Source of the DNA: Ophiosphaerella korrae
Lineage: Eukaryota > Ascomycota > Dothideomycetes > Pleosporales > Phaeosphaeriaceae
Reading direction: 5' to 3'
NCBI GenBank assembly: GCA_028456385.1
Contig: JALNQF010000226.1
Span: forward strand, 1 to 64,000
Length of the DNA stretch: 64,000 bases
Shown here piece after piece: positions 13,101 through 25,866 of this stretch (within the stretch, counting starts at the first letter, position 1; each line of letters begins with the position of its first letter). The position numbers and the translations under genes were made by a program. Below the pieces are notes generated by a model. That model worked only from the letters and a program-made list of their open reading frames with translations. It was not told the DNA's origin and made no database searches.

Positions 13101-16100
13101 ATATAGTAATACCTTTTAGACTAATAAATATACTAGTAACGTTCTAAAGACTAATTAATAATATATTATAAGAATACTTAGATAAGTTTATTATAGCCTA
13201 CCTAGATAATATACTAATATATTCTAAAGAAGAAGGTAAGTACGTAGAGTAAGTAATAATAGTACTATAGTACTTAGACTAATATAACCTATAACTAAAG
13301 CTAGAGAAGTATAAATAGTATAAGATAGAAGTAAAGTTTCTAGGATATATAATAGGTATTAATAAAGTTAAGATAAGCTAAAAAAAGATTAAAGTAGTAG
13401 AAGAATAGAAAGAACCTAAGACTATTAAAGATATATAATCGTTCTTAAGATTTATTAACTTTTACTAATACTTTATAGAAAAGTTTTCTAAAAAAGTACT
13501 ACTACTTATAAAGCTTATAAAAAAAGATATAATATAAGAATAGAGAGTAGAGTAGAAATAAGCTTATAAGGAACTTAAGTAAGCCTATATTATACTACTA
13601 GTTCTAAAGTAATTTTATAGTAACAAGACTCTAGTTATTAAGACTAATATATTTAATCTAGCTTATAGAGTAATAGTACTATAAAAGTATAAAAAGAAGT
13701 AGTATCTAATTATATACTATTTAAAGAAGTTTATAAAATAAAAAGAAAGATATAATATATATAATAAAGAGCTAATTATAATAGTTAATATACTTAAGTA
13801 TTAGAGAGTATATACTAAAAGCGTAGTAGAAGTAATTATAAAGATAGATTATAAGAACCTAATATACTTTATAATAAGTAAGAAGTTAAAAGATAAGTAG
13901 ATATAATAGTTAGAGCTACTAGGATAGTACAAATTCAAGATTTAGTACGTACTAGGTAAGGAAAATAGCTAAGTAGACGCGCTTAGCTAAAGATATAATA
14001 TTATAAGAAAGAAACAAGTAGTAGAAAAAGCTATACTCTAGGATAATAGATAAAGATACCTAGTACTAAATATATAACTAGTAGAAGAACAAGAAATTAA
14101 TAACTTAGTTAGGATTACAAATAAAGTTCTAGAAGAATTATAAGAAGTAATTATATAATAATACTATAATAACCTAGTATATAAGTACTTAAAGATTATA
14201 TAAACTATAGAGCTAATCTAGAGGAACTATAGATTTAGTAAGATAAAAGAGAAAGTAACGTAGTTTATTAAAGAATACGTAGATTACTAGAAGGATAAGT
14301 ATAAGATATATATACCTTATAGAGAAATATAAGTAATTAAGATACTAGAAGAACTATAGATAGATATTATAAAAGACTTTATTATAGGACTACTAATATT
14401 AAAAGACCTAGTAATAAGAATAAGATATAATATAATAATAGTAATTATAGACTAATTTACAAAATACGCTAAGATAGAGAAATTCTAAAGTAACTATATA
14501 GTAGATTAGCTAGGATACGTACTACTAGACGTACTAATACAAAGATATAAGATACTAAAAAGTATTATTAGTAATAGAGATAAGCTTTTTACGTCTAATT
14601 ACTAGATAACGCTACTTATAGTAATAAAGACAAAAAGAAAGCTATTAATAGCCTATTATCTATTAATAGATAGATAGATAGAATAGACTAATAGAATATT
14701 AAAGATATACCTAAAGATTAATAGTAATTAGAAGTAGAATAATTAAGTATTACTATTACTTATAGTATAATTAGCTTATAATAATAAGTACTTAAAAGTA
14801 ATAAGTAAAATACTATATTTTATAAACTATAGAAGATACTCTAATTTATTTAAGAAAATACTACTAAGACCTAAGATAGAAGTAGTATTAGTTAGAGTTA
14901 AATATATATAGGAACTCTATAATAAGATAAGATAAAAACTAAAAGAAGCTTAGAATCAAAGTATTTTATATATTAATAAAAAATAGAAAAAAGTACTTTA
15001 GCTAAAAGAAAAAGATAAAGTATATCTTTATATAAAGAATCTATAGATAAAGTAACTTAGTAAAAGGCTAGACTATATTAAAGTAAGACTATTTTTAGTT
15101 AAAGAAAATAATAGGCTAGTTACAAAAACATTAGAACTACCTAAAAATACTAAAGTATACCTTAAGTTATATATAAGCCTACTAGAACTAGCTAAGCTAA
15201 AAATACTAGTATAGAGATAATTCTAATATTAGAAAGAAGAGGATAATAAGTTTAAAGTTAAGAACCTATAAGGATATTAAGAAATAAGACGTAACGCCTT
15301 CTAAAGTATATAGTTTTTCTAAGAGTAGCTAGTAAAGTAGAAAGGCTACCTAGTAAGTAAAAATATATAGGAACTTAAAGCTAATCTATAGAATTATTAG
15401 TAGATACTTAAGAAAGTAAGAAATAAGTACTATATACTAGTATATATAAGATATACAAAGCTATAGCTAGGATCTAATAGATATATTAGTAGTAAAAAGT
15501 TTTATAATAAGCCTAACTATATAAAGCTTATAAAGTACTCTTAGTTATAATAAATTTATCTAATAAGCTAATAGTAGACTAGATAGTAGGAGAGAAGGTA
15601 ATATTAATAGAGGTAGTAGAATAGTTAAGAACCTATACTAAGACCTTATTACCTTCTTACTCTAATTTTAACGCTAGGTATAAGGCTTTATAATAAGTAT
15701 ACTCTTTAGTAAATTTTAATATTTTCTTATTACGTAATAAATACGTAATAATAATAGTAAGAAGCTTTTTATTATTATTAACTTTTTTATAGAACTTTTT
15801 ATAAGTTCTATTAAGAGACTCCTAAGTTATACTAATATAGAGACACTCTATATAAGTATACTTAGTATACTTTAGAGTAGAATCTAGTATAATAAAATAA
15901 GAAATACTTAAAAAAGAATAATATAGATAAAGTATTTTAGAAATATAGTTTATAGTAAGGATTTCTAATAAGAGATAAAGTCTATAAGACTAAAAGAGAG
16001 GTAATATTATAGTAGAATAGTTTTTAACTAGAAGGTAGAGTAAACTACTTATAAGCTAGACCTAGCTAATAGAAGCTTAGGCCTAAGGATAGACCTAGCG

Positions 16101-16116
16101 TAAGAAAGGAAGATAG

Positions 16117-16559
16117 TATTATAATACTAAGTAGTAAGTAAGCTATTATATTATACGTAATTAGGCTAGGTAATATAGTATAGTAGAATATATAACTATT
16201 TAGTAGTAAATACTCTAAAGTAAACGCTCTAGAGTAAACGCTCTAAAATAAGCGCTCTAGAGTAAATACTCTAGAGTAAGTACTTAGGAATAAATACTAG
16301 ATAGTAAGTATATAGGAACGTTAATAGACCTTTATAGACTATTATATTTAATCTTTTCTTTACTTCTTATCTTACTAAAGTATTAGTTATAATACTTTAA
16401 TTAGATTCTTATCTATCTATTAATACTTATATACCTTGTAATACTCTAATAAGAGCTAACTATTAATTAAGTTAAGTAATTAACTTTTTTATTAACCTTA
16501 CTTATCTTATAGAAGCTTACTTGCCTTTATTACTTTTACCTAGTTCTAAGGTCTTAATA
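16117..16559 (+). repeat. 3' LTR of element C
   Basis: 443 bp, same length as the 5' LTR, directly after the purine tract and directly before the second CTAAG. Differences between the two LTRs are almost all C/T or G/A, as expected from RIP. Confidence 0.88.
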
Positions 16560-17016
16560 CTAAGTTAATAATATTAGTACTAAGAAGGAAAAATAAGAGC
16601 TTATTTAAAAGAGGAGATAGTATTATAGGCGAAACAAGAGAAATTAAGATAAAACTAATTAGTCTTAACTTAGATACTAACAAAGTATAAGACGAGTAGA
16701 GTAATAACTTTAATTAAGAAACTACTTATAATTAGGATATGTAGTAGTAATCTATAATTATATACTATAGATTAAGGGCGATCTATAGTATTATATAAAT
16801 AGATTAGTACAAGTATATAGTTAATAATAATACGTATTATTAGGATAGTATTAGTAATCTAATCTCTAACCTAGAACGCTAATACTTAATATTATATATA
16901 CAAATTAACTATTATTTATAGTTATTACTAATTATAATATAATCTTTAGTTATTAACTCTTAATCTACTAATACCTCTAAAGAGCTACTATAGTTAACGA
17001 TAGGTAACCTATTATA
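16560..17016 (+). mobile_element. Element A2 resumed: end of 3' UTR and 3' LTR
   Basis: 16560-16564 is the second CTAAG of C. 16565-16620 continues the A2 3' UTR and ends in a purine tract (GAGGAGATAG). 16621-17016 is the A2 3' LTR, homologous to the A1 LTR in opposite orientation. This shows C as the younger insertion. Confidence 0.82.
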
Positions 17017-17782
17017 TATATACTCTAGTAAGTCTATTAAAGATTATTTATATTACTACCTATAGTTCTTTAAAGCGTAGTAGGCTTATATTTTACGTTT
17101 AATAAGTATTCTAAGCGTATTTAGTATTACTACCTTTAAATTAGCTTAATTTAGCGCTTATATAAAGGTAAGACTCTACTTACCCTTATAGTAAGCTTCC
17201 TAGGTTAATTTTAGTAGTTTAGAAAGGTATCTAATACTAAATTCTACTTTTTAGACTTCTATAGTAAAGTATAAAGAAGACTAAAAGAAATAACTCTTAT
17301 ATTCTCTTTTTTAGTAGTTATATTCTACTCTATCTTTTTTTATAAATATTTATAGAAGTTCTAGTTATAGTAGATTTATAGCTAAAGGTTAAGTTTAACT
17401 AGGTAGGCTAGTAGTAAGAGTATCTATCTTAACTACTAATTACTCTCTTACTTTATATTAAGTATAAAGCTCTCTTAGTGTCTATACTTCTTTAAGGTTA
17501 TAGGCCTCTTAGTACTATATATAGAGTTCTTCTAACTCTAAAGTAATATTACTTTAAGTTAAGCTAGATTAGCCTTATTTACTTTATAGTATATTAGTAA
17601 TATAACTTCTTTTATCTCTTTACGCGTACTATACTAAAGATAGCTTATTACTTTATACTATTCTTATAGTAAGTAGTATTATAGCTATTAGCTTTTCTAG
17701 TAAAGTAGACTAGCTATAGTATAGTAGTAAACTCCTTATTATAATACTATTTACTAATACAATATATATAGAGCGATTATAA
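17017..17782. other. RIPed sequence of unrecognised origin
   Basis: AT-rich with scattered GCG and CGC remnants and few CA/TG. It has no open frame, no match to the LTRs or pol regions elsewhere in the window, and no visible terminal repeats. It is probably a fragment of another transposable element, but no family can be named. Confidence 0.4.
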
Positions 17783-17968
17783 TATTAAACTAATTTACTA
17801 GTTAATTAGGGGTGTTGTAGTAAAAGTATAGAGGGTTAAGTTATAGTAAGGGGTATAGTAATAGGTAGAGTAATTACTAACTACCTAGTAATTCCTTTAA
17901 AAGGCTTATATACCCTTCCCCTAAGGCTAACTACTTTAAGCTAACTTAAGATAGATTAGTTCTTAATA
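17783..17968 (-). repeat. 186-bp LTR-like repeat, copy 1
   Basis: Bounded by TATTAAAC on the left and CTTAATA on the right; on the minus strand this reads TATTAAG...GTTTAATA, a RIPed TG...CA form. A second copy of exactly 186 bp is at 34364-34549. The minus strand holds a TATATAAGC box near its middle, as in a promoter-bearing LTR. No internal element or matching target duplication was found, so it is a solo LTR or a small non-autonomous repeat. Confidence 0.6.
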
Positions 17969-18017
17969 ATCTTCTAGCTACTTAATATAGTATACTTCTT
18001 ACTACTAAAGTATAAGT
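17969..18017 (+). mobile_element. Short fragment of pogo/Fot1-like transposase
   Basis: About 49 bp resembling 47310-47358 within the pogo-like transposon of E. It sits immediately left of element B. A 3' part of the same kind of transposon continues right of B at 27343, so B probably landed in or beside a pogo copy. Confidence 0.5.
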
Positions 18018-18463
18018 TGTAATAGGTGTTACTAGGGTCGACTTCCTAGTACCTAAGAGGTATTAGTAGATTAGGAAGTAATAACAAAAGCTCGTGTTAT
18101 AATCTACAATAGGCTTAAATAATAGAAGATATTTTGTAACTATCTTAGTATTATCGCTCGTAGTTAATAATTAAATTGCTAATAATATCTTAATAATGCG
18201 TATTACTACTAACTATATACCTATACTTTTTAGGTAGCTTTGTAGCTTTATAGCTACTAAGCCTTACAAAGTTATAAAGTTTATTAACTACTAGCTTTAT
18301 AGCTTTGTAAATACTAAGCCTTATAAAGCTATAAAGTTATTACGTATCTCTATTATAATTAACTTCCTAATTAAGTTTATTTCCTTAGGGGTCGTGTATA
18401 CTATTATTATCTAGGATAGGGCTAATTAGTTCTAATTAGCTTCCTGTTATTATAGTTATAACA
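18018..18463 (-). repeat. 3' LTR of element B
   Basis: Reads on the minus strand from TGTTATAAC to CCTATTACA. The middle carries two direct repeats around the words TAGCTTTATAGCTTTGTAA. Pairs with 26902-27342. Confidence 0.85.
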
Positions 18464-20722
18464 CTATTCTCCTCTTTAGGTAGGTTCTTATTTCTCTATC
18501 CTAGGGCTAAAGTTATTAGTCTAGTTTCTTTATTAATTTCTAGTTCTTTATTACTCTTTATACCTTGTTAATCCTAATAAAACAAAGTATTACTTACTAA
18601 ATAAGTTTCTTGTAATAGAGTTAAGATATTTCCTTATACTTATTACGCTAAGCTTAAATTAACGTGTCTTATATCTATAAAGGATAGTAAGGCGTATAGT
18701 AAGTATATTTCTACTAACGTTTAGTATTAATATACTCCTTTAGGTGTTTCTCTTATAAAATATAAGTACATTATTACTATTACGTTAGCTACTTCTAAGT
18801 TATATAGAGAGAGCTATTAATTAGGCTTAAGTAAAACTATTGTTATAGCTAGCTAATACTAAGTAAGCTTAGCGTAATTTAATCTCTAAGACTACTTATA
18901 AGATAGTAGAACTCTAGGTATATACTAATTGTATTTATAAATTATTAGCTTATAACGTCGCTAAGTTGTCTATATAGTCTTATACGTTAAAAGCTAAGAT
19001 AGACTTTAAAGACGTAGTAGAGGCTACTCTAGCTCCTATTACGTTAAGTATCCCTATCTCCTCTCTATCTTCTAGTAATAACGCTAGTTCTCTTAACTTA
19101 CTACTAGGCGTTCTAGAAGGTTTTAACTTTAGAAGTCCTCTAGTTTCTTAGAGTAGTTAAAGTTATCTTTTAGTTCCTATATTTTTTCTTATAGTTGTCT
19201 CTTTTTATCTATACCTATCTATTTTACTAAGTAATAGTTCCTGCTATTATAGAACTAGTATACTAAGATTTCTTTAACTTCTTATTCTTTTTATTCTCTA
19301 TACGTGTCTACTTTATATACTAGTAGTTCTACGTTCTATAGTACTATCTTAAGTAGTACTACGTAAAAGGTTAAGTATATCCTTATCTTATTTAGTAGCT
19401 TTAATTTAAATATAACTAGTGTAACTTCTTTCTTAATTTTGTATAGTCTTATTTTTACGTAATCTAGTTTTAGGCTTAGTTGTTTACTCTTAATATTCTT
19501 TTAGACTAACTATACTTTTTCTCTTTTTCTAAATTAAAGTCCCTCTTTATACTTTTTATTATAGTATTTTACTATCTATTTATATAGGAATTCTACATCC
19601 TATCTTAATTAATTATATATTTCTCTAAGTCTATTAGTAAGGTTTTTTTCGCTTAGAAACTAAGACGTTTAATCTCTTAGTATTCTATATATACTAGGGT
19701 TAAATCTATAGGTTATAAAGAAGAGTAATACTCTTATTACTATATTCTTTACGCTATTATATACTAACTATACTATAGGTAATAGCTATACCTAATTGTT
19801 CTAGTTGTAGCTAAGGTAGTATCTTAAGTATTACTCTACTATCTAATTTATTTATTCTAATTATTTATCTATCTATAGGTAGTATATAGTAAACATTACG
19901 TATTTAATTCCTAATTACGCTATTATTATTTCTTATAGTTTTAATATAAATTGTACGTCTCTATCTATAATAATATTATCTAGAATACTATACTAGCTTA
20001 TTATAGTTCCTAAGACCTAGTATATAGTAACTTCTATCCTACTTTTTTCTTTATATAGTCTAAAGTATATATACTTTATAAGCTTATCTACTATTATAAG
20101 AATTCTATTATACTTAACTCCTAATATTAGATCTTTTAATTTAGGTAGCTTCGTAATAAAGTCTATTATTATTACTCCTTAGGATTACTTTAGTATTTTA
20201 ACTAGTTGTAGTATTTTATATAGTATGTGTCTATTATACTTATTTTTATAATACTCTATATAGTCTTATAGTACTTCTTCTACTAGTTATCTTACTCTTA
20301 GGATATAATAGTCTCTAAAGAGCCTATTTAGTATTTTCTTAATTCCCTAGTATCTATATACTAGTAATTTATAGAATTGTTGTATAAATTCTCTTTAGAT
20401 TTTTCTTAGAATATATATTCTTCTATAAGCTTATACAAATCCTTCTTAGGTTTCTAGTTTCTTTATTTCTTTAGATACTTCTTACGTTATTTTCTAAATT
20501 TATTTATCTAGCTTACTACTCTTTCTTTTAAGTATTATAGCTATTTTAAGTATATTTAAGACTAAATATCTTTCTTTATTTTTAACTAGAACTATACTAG
20601 TAGTACTTACTTCTTCTTATAAGTCTAGTCTTCTACTAAGGGCGTCTATAAATTAATTATCTTTCTCTTTTATATATATAATTTCTATATTAAATATTAA
20701 TAAGAATTCCTACTATCTTATA

Positions 20723-22584
20723 ACGTACTCTATAGGCAAGTTACTTATATAAGTAAGTTGCTTACTTTTGCTAAGCCCTTACTAAAATACCTACTACCCT
20801 CTAATATTATAACAATAATAATATATAGAACCTTTAAATAAACATTAAGTATAGCTTACTCTTTAAGCTATTAAATAAGACGTAAATCTCTTACTATAAC
20901 GCACTATATCTATCTATAATATCTCTTGTAAGACGCTAGGTAATTAACGTACTAGACGACCTTTACGCGTAGATACTATACCTAACTTAAGTAATCTAAC
21001 TAAGCTTAAAGAGAGTATAATTATTAAGTATATCCTTAACCTTATTAAGTGTAGATTCCCCCCCTAGCTTATAGACGTAGCTAATATAGCTAATTCCTTG
21101 CGCGCTAAGTATAATCTAGCCTAAGTTAGTATAAACTAGCCTAGTACGTTTATTAAGCGCTACCCTAAGCTTAAAATAAGGTTTAATCGCAAGTACAACT
21201 ATAAGAGAGCCCTCTATAAGGATCCTAACCTTATATAAGAGTAGTTTAAGCTAGTAGCTAATACTAAAGCTAAGTATAGTATCTTAGATAATAACTTATA
21301 TAACTTTAACGAGATAGGCTTTATAATAGGCTAGATTATAGTAAATATAGTTATTATAACTTTAGAGAGACGTTTATAGCTAAAAGTAATCTAGCTAGGT
21401 AATAGAGAGTAGGTAATAGCTATTATAAGTATTAATATAACTAGGTAGGCTATTCTACTCTTTATTATTCTTAAGGCGCACTACTACCTATTAAACTAGT
21501 ACAAGGATAGTAAAATACCCTAAAACTAGGTTATTAGGGTCTCTAAAAATAGCTAAACAACTAATACACTTAGTCTTACGTAGTTAAAGTACTTTAATAC
21601 GTATATAAAGACGCGTACTATTAAGATAGTACGTTTACTTATTATTAATAGCTATAAAAGCTATAACTTACTTGAATTTAAAAACTACTACAAGGATAAC
21701 AAAATTGTTACTCTTTATATACCTACGTACGTATCGCACCTCTTATAGCTACTTAATATAGGCTATTTTACTCCTTTAAAGAAGGCGTATAGGCGCTAAG
21801 TTAAAGTACTTATATACTACTAGATTAGCTATATTATAAAATAAGAGTTCTTACTATACTTTAAGCGCGCCTATAATATAGTAATTACTCCTAAGAATAT
21901 CTAAAGAGAGTTTTAAGGCGCTAGATTAGCCTTATTTAACCTAGAAGAGGTTATATTAACTCTTAATATTAAGCTACGTACTCTTTTACTACTCCTACCT
22001 AATAACAAGCCCTAGTAGTTATAAATACTAAGTAATACTCTATAATTAGGGTCGTAATCAACACTTATAAAGGTAAGGATTTAGAGGTATATAGATAGCT
22101 TACTAATAAGTCTAGCTAAGTACTTTAAATACTTTACTAAAAGCGTAGTAGTAATAGCGTATAAGCTAGTATTAGTATAAAAGGAAAACGCTAAGCTTTA
22201 AGTAGTAAATAAAGCTATAACGCAACAAAAATTATATAAAAGAAAGTAGGTTTAAGTAGAAGAGACCTTAATAGTTAAAGATAGAGTATACTTAGCTACT
22301 CTTGAGGACTTTAGTGTGCGTAGTAATAGGAAGAAGTTAAAGAAGTAGGTGCGCGCTAAAGTAGGTAAACTATCTTAATAATAGTATATAGTGTATAAAG
22401 AGACTAGGTATAATGCGTAAACGTGTAAGAATATAGTAGAAGTAGACTCTAAATAATATCTTATATTATATTATAGTATACTAGGTTAAAGTAAGCTATT
22501 TTGCGCTATAATATAGTAGTTTTAGTAAAGGCTTAGTAAAAGTAGGTAACTCGCCTATATAAGTAACTTACCTATAGAGTACGT
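20723..22584 (+). mobile_element. Pogo/Fot1-like DNA transposon nested in B
   Basis: A 1862-bp element flanked by TA on each side (20721-20722 and 22585-22586). Terminal inverted repeats start ACGTACTCTATAGG and extend about 70 bp, with smaller palindromes inside. The host sequence is continuous once the element and one TA are removed, as shown by the homologous stretch near 45475-45520. On the plus strand a transposase is readable in pieces: an N-terminal helix-turn-helix region (about 20940-21180), IYNFN-E-x-GF at about 21296-21330, and an LIIN-S-Y-K-SY block near 21640-21680. In the family these two blocks hold the first and second catalytic Asp; both read Asn, so the enzyme is dead. Confidence 0.85.
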
Positions 22585-25441
22585 TATATTATTATAATAG
22601 TTCTTTATTTAGTATAAATCCTATAAGATTTCTATAGTCTATATAAACCTTTATTTAATACTTTACTCTTTATAAGTACACTCTCTATTATTTAAATACT
22701 TTATAGATTACTAGTATCTCCTTATTATAGATTAAGTAGTTAAGTTCTACTATTTTTATTTTCTTAGAAAAGTATTTAACTAAGTATTCTTTTTTAGTCT
22801 TTAGGTCTTCCTATATTAGTACTATTCTATAGACTAAATTAGATACGTTTGTTTTTACTATTACTAGTAAGTCTAGGTTATATATTCTAATAACTAGGTT
22901 TTCTATAAACTTTTTTTTAATCTTATTAAATACTTTATTATATTCTTTTATCTATTTAAATAGCGTATCCTTCTTTATAAGTCTTGTTATTAGTTTTATA
23001 TCTTTAAACTATTTTACTATTAACTTTCTATAAAAGTTTACTAACCTATAAAATTATTATACTTCTTTTAGGTTCTTTAGTGTTAGCTATTTATTAATTA
23101 ATCTAATTATTTCTAGATTAATCTTGATTTTTCCTAGTTCGATAATAAATCTAAGGAAGTCTATTTCTTTTATATAGAAATTGTATTTTCTTATTTTAAA
23201 AAATAATTTACTTTCTACTAGTTTTTCTAGTACTTTATATATATATTATACGTATTTTTCTTCTATCTCTAAGAATATAAAGATGTTGTCTAGGTATATA
23301 AATATAAATACGTTTAAGTACTCTCTTAGTACTATGTTAATTCTTTCTTAGAAGGCTGCTAGTACGTTTATTAAGCTAAATAGTATAATTAAGTATTTGT
23401 ATAGTCTATATTATATTCTAAACTCTATTTTCTATTTATTACCTTCTTTAATTCTAATTTAGTAGTAGGCGTTCTAGATATCTAGTTTTATAAAGATCTT
23501 TACTCTTTATAGCTTATCTTATATTTTATCTATTTATAGTAAGAGGTATTAGTTCTTATTTATAATTACGTTAGTTTTCCTAAAGTCTATATAAGGTCTC
23601 TTATTACTTATCTCTTTTTTGTCTATAAAGATAAGTCTATATACTACTAAATATTTAGATTCTTATATCTATCTTTTTCTAATTGCGTTTTTAATAAATA
23701 CTTATTTAATCTTAGATTCTTCTTCTATTTTTCTATAAACTAGGCTCTATCTTACGTCTTTATCTTCTTTTAGGTCTATTACTAAATCCTATAGCTAATA
23801 TTCTAGAAGATAGTCTTTAGGCTCTATAAGCTATTTTTCTTATTTCTTATATTCTTTAGGGAATTCTCCTTTATAGGTGCTTATGTTAGCTTTTAATATA
23901 TCTATTTTATAGTAGTTAATTCTTCTTATTCTCTAATTAATACGTAGGTTAGTTATTTATAACTATAGTATTCCTAATATTATATTTTATTTATTATTAA
24001 TTGTCGTTATATCTATAACTATATTTCTAATTATTATCTCTTCTAGTTCTAGTGTAGAGAGAACTGTTTCGAACCTAATAGGTTCCTAGAATAGTTTTCC
24101 TTTAATTATACTTAGTTGTTAAGAGTATTTCTTTATTATATACTTTATTCCTTGTATTTCTATAAACTTCTTTAATATAAAGTTTCTTGTAGCTCTACTA
24201 TTAATTATTAGCTATACCTTCTTCTTTTAGTAGTTACTTATCTTTATAATATATAAGCCTCCTATACTTTCTAGTTATTCTTACTTAGGTAATTTTATAA
24301 ATTATCTATCTTTCTAAGGCTATAGCCTTACTTAAAGTTTTTATTCTTTGTATTTTAGATATTTATTATACTTATATTTATACTATAGTCCTCTTTAGAC
24401 GTATTTCTTAGGTAGTTTAGATCTAGGCCTTACTACTACGTATCTTTTTTTTAGGATTATTTCTCCTCCTTAGATATCTTCTACTAGAATTTCTCTTATA
24501 TAATTATAGCCTTTCTTTTTTATAAGCTAGGCACTATTATTTACTTTAGGGTTCTTATATATAATATAATTCTTATCTAAGTATAATATCTATAATACTT
24601 TAAAGTATACTAGGTGTTTTAGATCTATTATTTTGTTATCTCCTTTCTAGTATTTATCTTTTCTAGGTATATTTATTATTAAGATATAGTACACTACTAG
24701 TACTCTTAGTATATAAGCTTTATTAATCTATCGCGTTTTTCTTATAAGGTACTACTATTCTCTTTATATAAGTATCCTTCTTACTATAACTATATATTAC
24801 TTTATCTATTCTTAAAATAGTATAAACTTTATCTTTTTAGGATTGCGTTCTTTCTAGTCTTTATACGCTTCCTCTATACTTATAACTAGTAAGTATTTTT
24901 AAATAAACTTCTATTTTCTATTTTATTTTTCTATATCTATTATTATATAGCTATTATAGCTATATATATCTAGCTAGGTATACTCTATACTTCTTATACT
25001 ATCTTCTCTTTTATTTTCTTATAGTCTTTTAGAAGAAACTATAGTAGTCTCTTTATCTAGTGCTAGTCCTTTAGCCTAGATTAATAGTATCTAGGGCTCT
25101 TCCCCTTCTAAGTCTTCTATTAGTAGGTCTATTACGTACGCTATTTCTTCTAGCTATACTTTTATTCTTTCTTTTATTACTACTACTCTATTTCTCTATT
25201 ATAAGAAATATCTTACTCCTTACTTACTAAAAAGATATATATAGTAGTTGTCTTTGTAATAAAAAGTCTAATAGAGTATTACGTACTATAATTCTTTACT
25301 CCTAGCTACCTTCTCTTAAGGTTTAGCTTATACTTATAGTACTTCTTTCTTCTTTTTAGTTGTTTTTAACTATATTTCTTTCTTTAGGTTTTTACTTTAG
25401 TAATCTTTTATAAAGTATCCTAGTTTCCTATATTTATATTA

Positions 25442-25866
25442 ACGTATTCTATCAGCGAAGCGGCTATATCACCGAGACGGCCACTCTAAAATACACCAAA
25501 AAATCGAAAATTCAACATCTAATATCTCGACAACTATACTATAATAACTTCTAAAAATTTAATAGATTAAAGATTATATATAAAGTAGTAATCTATAAAA
25601 TTTTTAGAACGTACAGCCTAGTTTATTTAATATTATTAATAAAAAAGTGTTTTTTACTGTAGAAAATTTTACTATCTTAAGAACTACTAGGCTGCACGCT
25701 TTAAAAATTTCATAGATTACTACTATATATATAATCTTTAATCTATTAAATTTTTAGAAGTTATTATAGTATAGTTGTTAAGATATTAGATGTTAAATTT
25801 TCGATTTTTTAGTGTGTTTCAGAGTAGCCGTCTCGGTGATATGGCCGCTTTGCTGATAGAATACGT
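25442..25866. mobile_element. 425-bp foldback MITE related to the 46291 transposon
   Basis: Flanked by TA (25440-25441 and 25867-25868). Two inverted arms of 180 bp (25442-25621 and 25687-25866) surround a 65-bp spacer, so nearly the whole element folds back. Its ends (ACGTATTCTATCAGC) match the ends of the autonomous-sized element at 46291-48149 (ACGTATTCTATTAGC), so it is probably a non-autonomous derivative mobilised by that transposase. It keeps many CA and TG dinucleotides although the surrounding gag is RIPed, so it is either late or too short for RIP. It interrupts B gag next to the zinc knuckle. Confidence 0.88.

Larger units (their letters stand above)
9743..16559 (+). mobile_element. 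Complete Ty3/Gypsy chromovirus C, RIP-inactivated
   Basis: A 6.8-kb element with two matching LTRs of 443 bp and a 5-bp target duplication. Order in the internal part: gag-like region, then RT with an FKKKG-x-LRI-type block at about 12880-12960 and YLDN at about 13190-13225. RNase H follows at about 13620-13800, integrase at about 14000-14800, and a clear chromodomain at 15249-15405 with a K-x-KGY core whose Trp codon is now TAG. A purine-rich tract (GAAAGGAAGATAG) abuts the 3' LTR as polypurine tract. It belongs to a different family from A/B/E/G, judged by its LTR. Stop codons from CAG, CAA and TGG are scattered through all frames. Confidence 0.9.
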
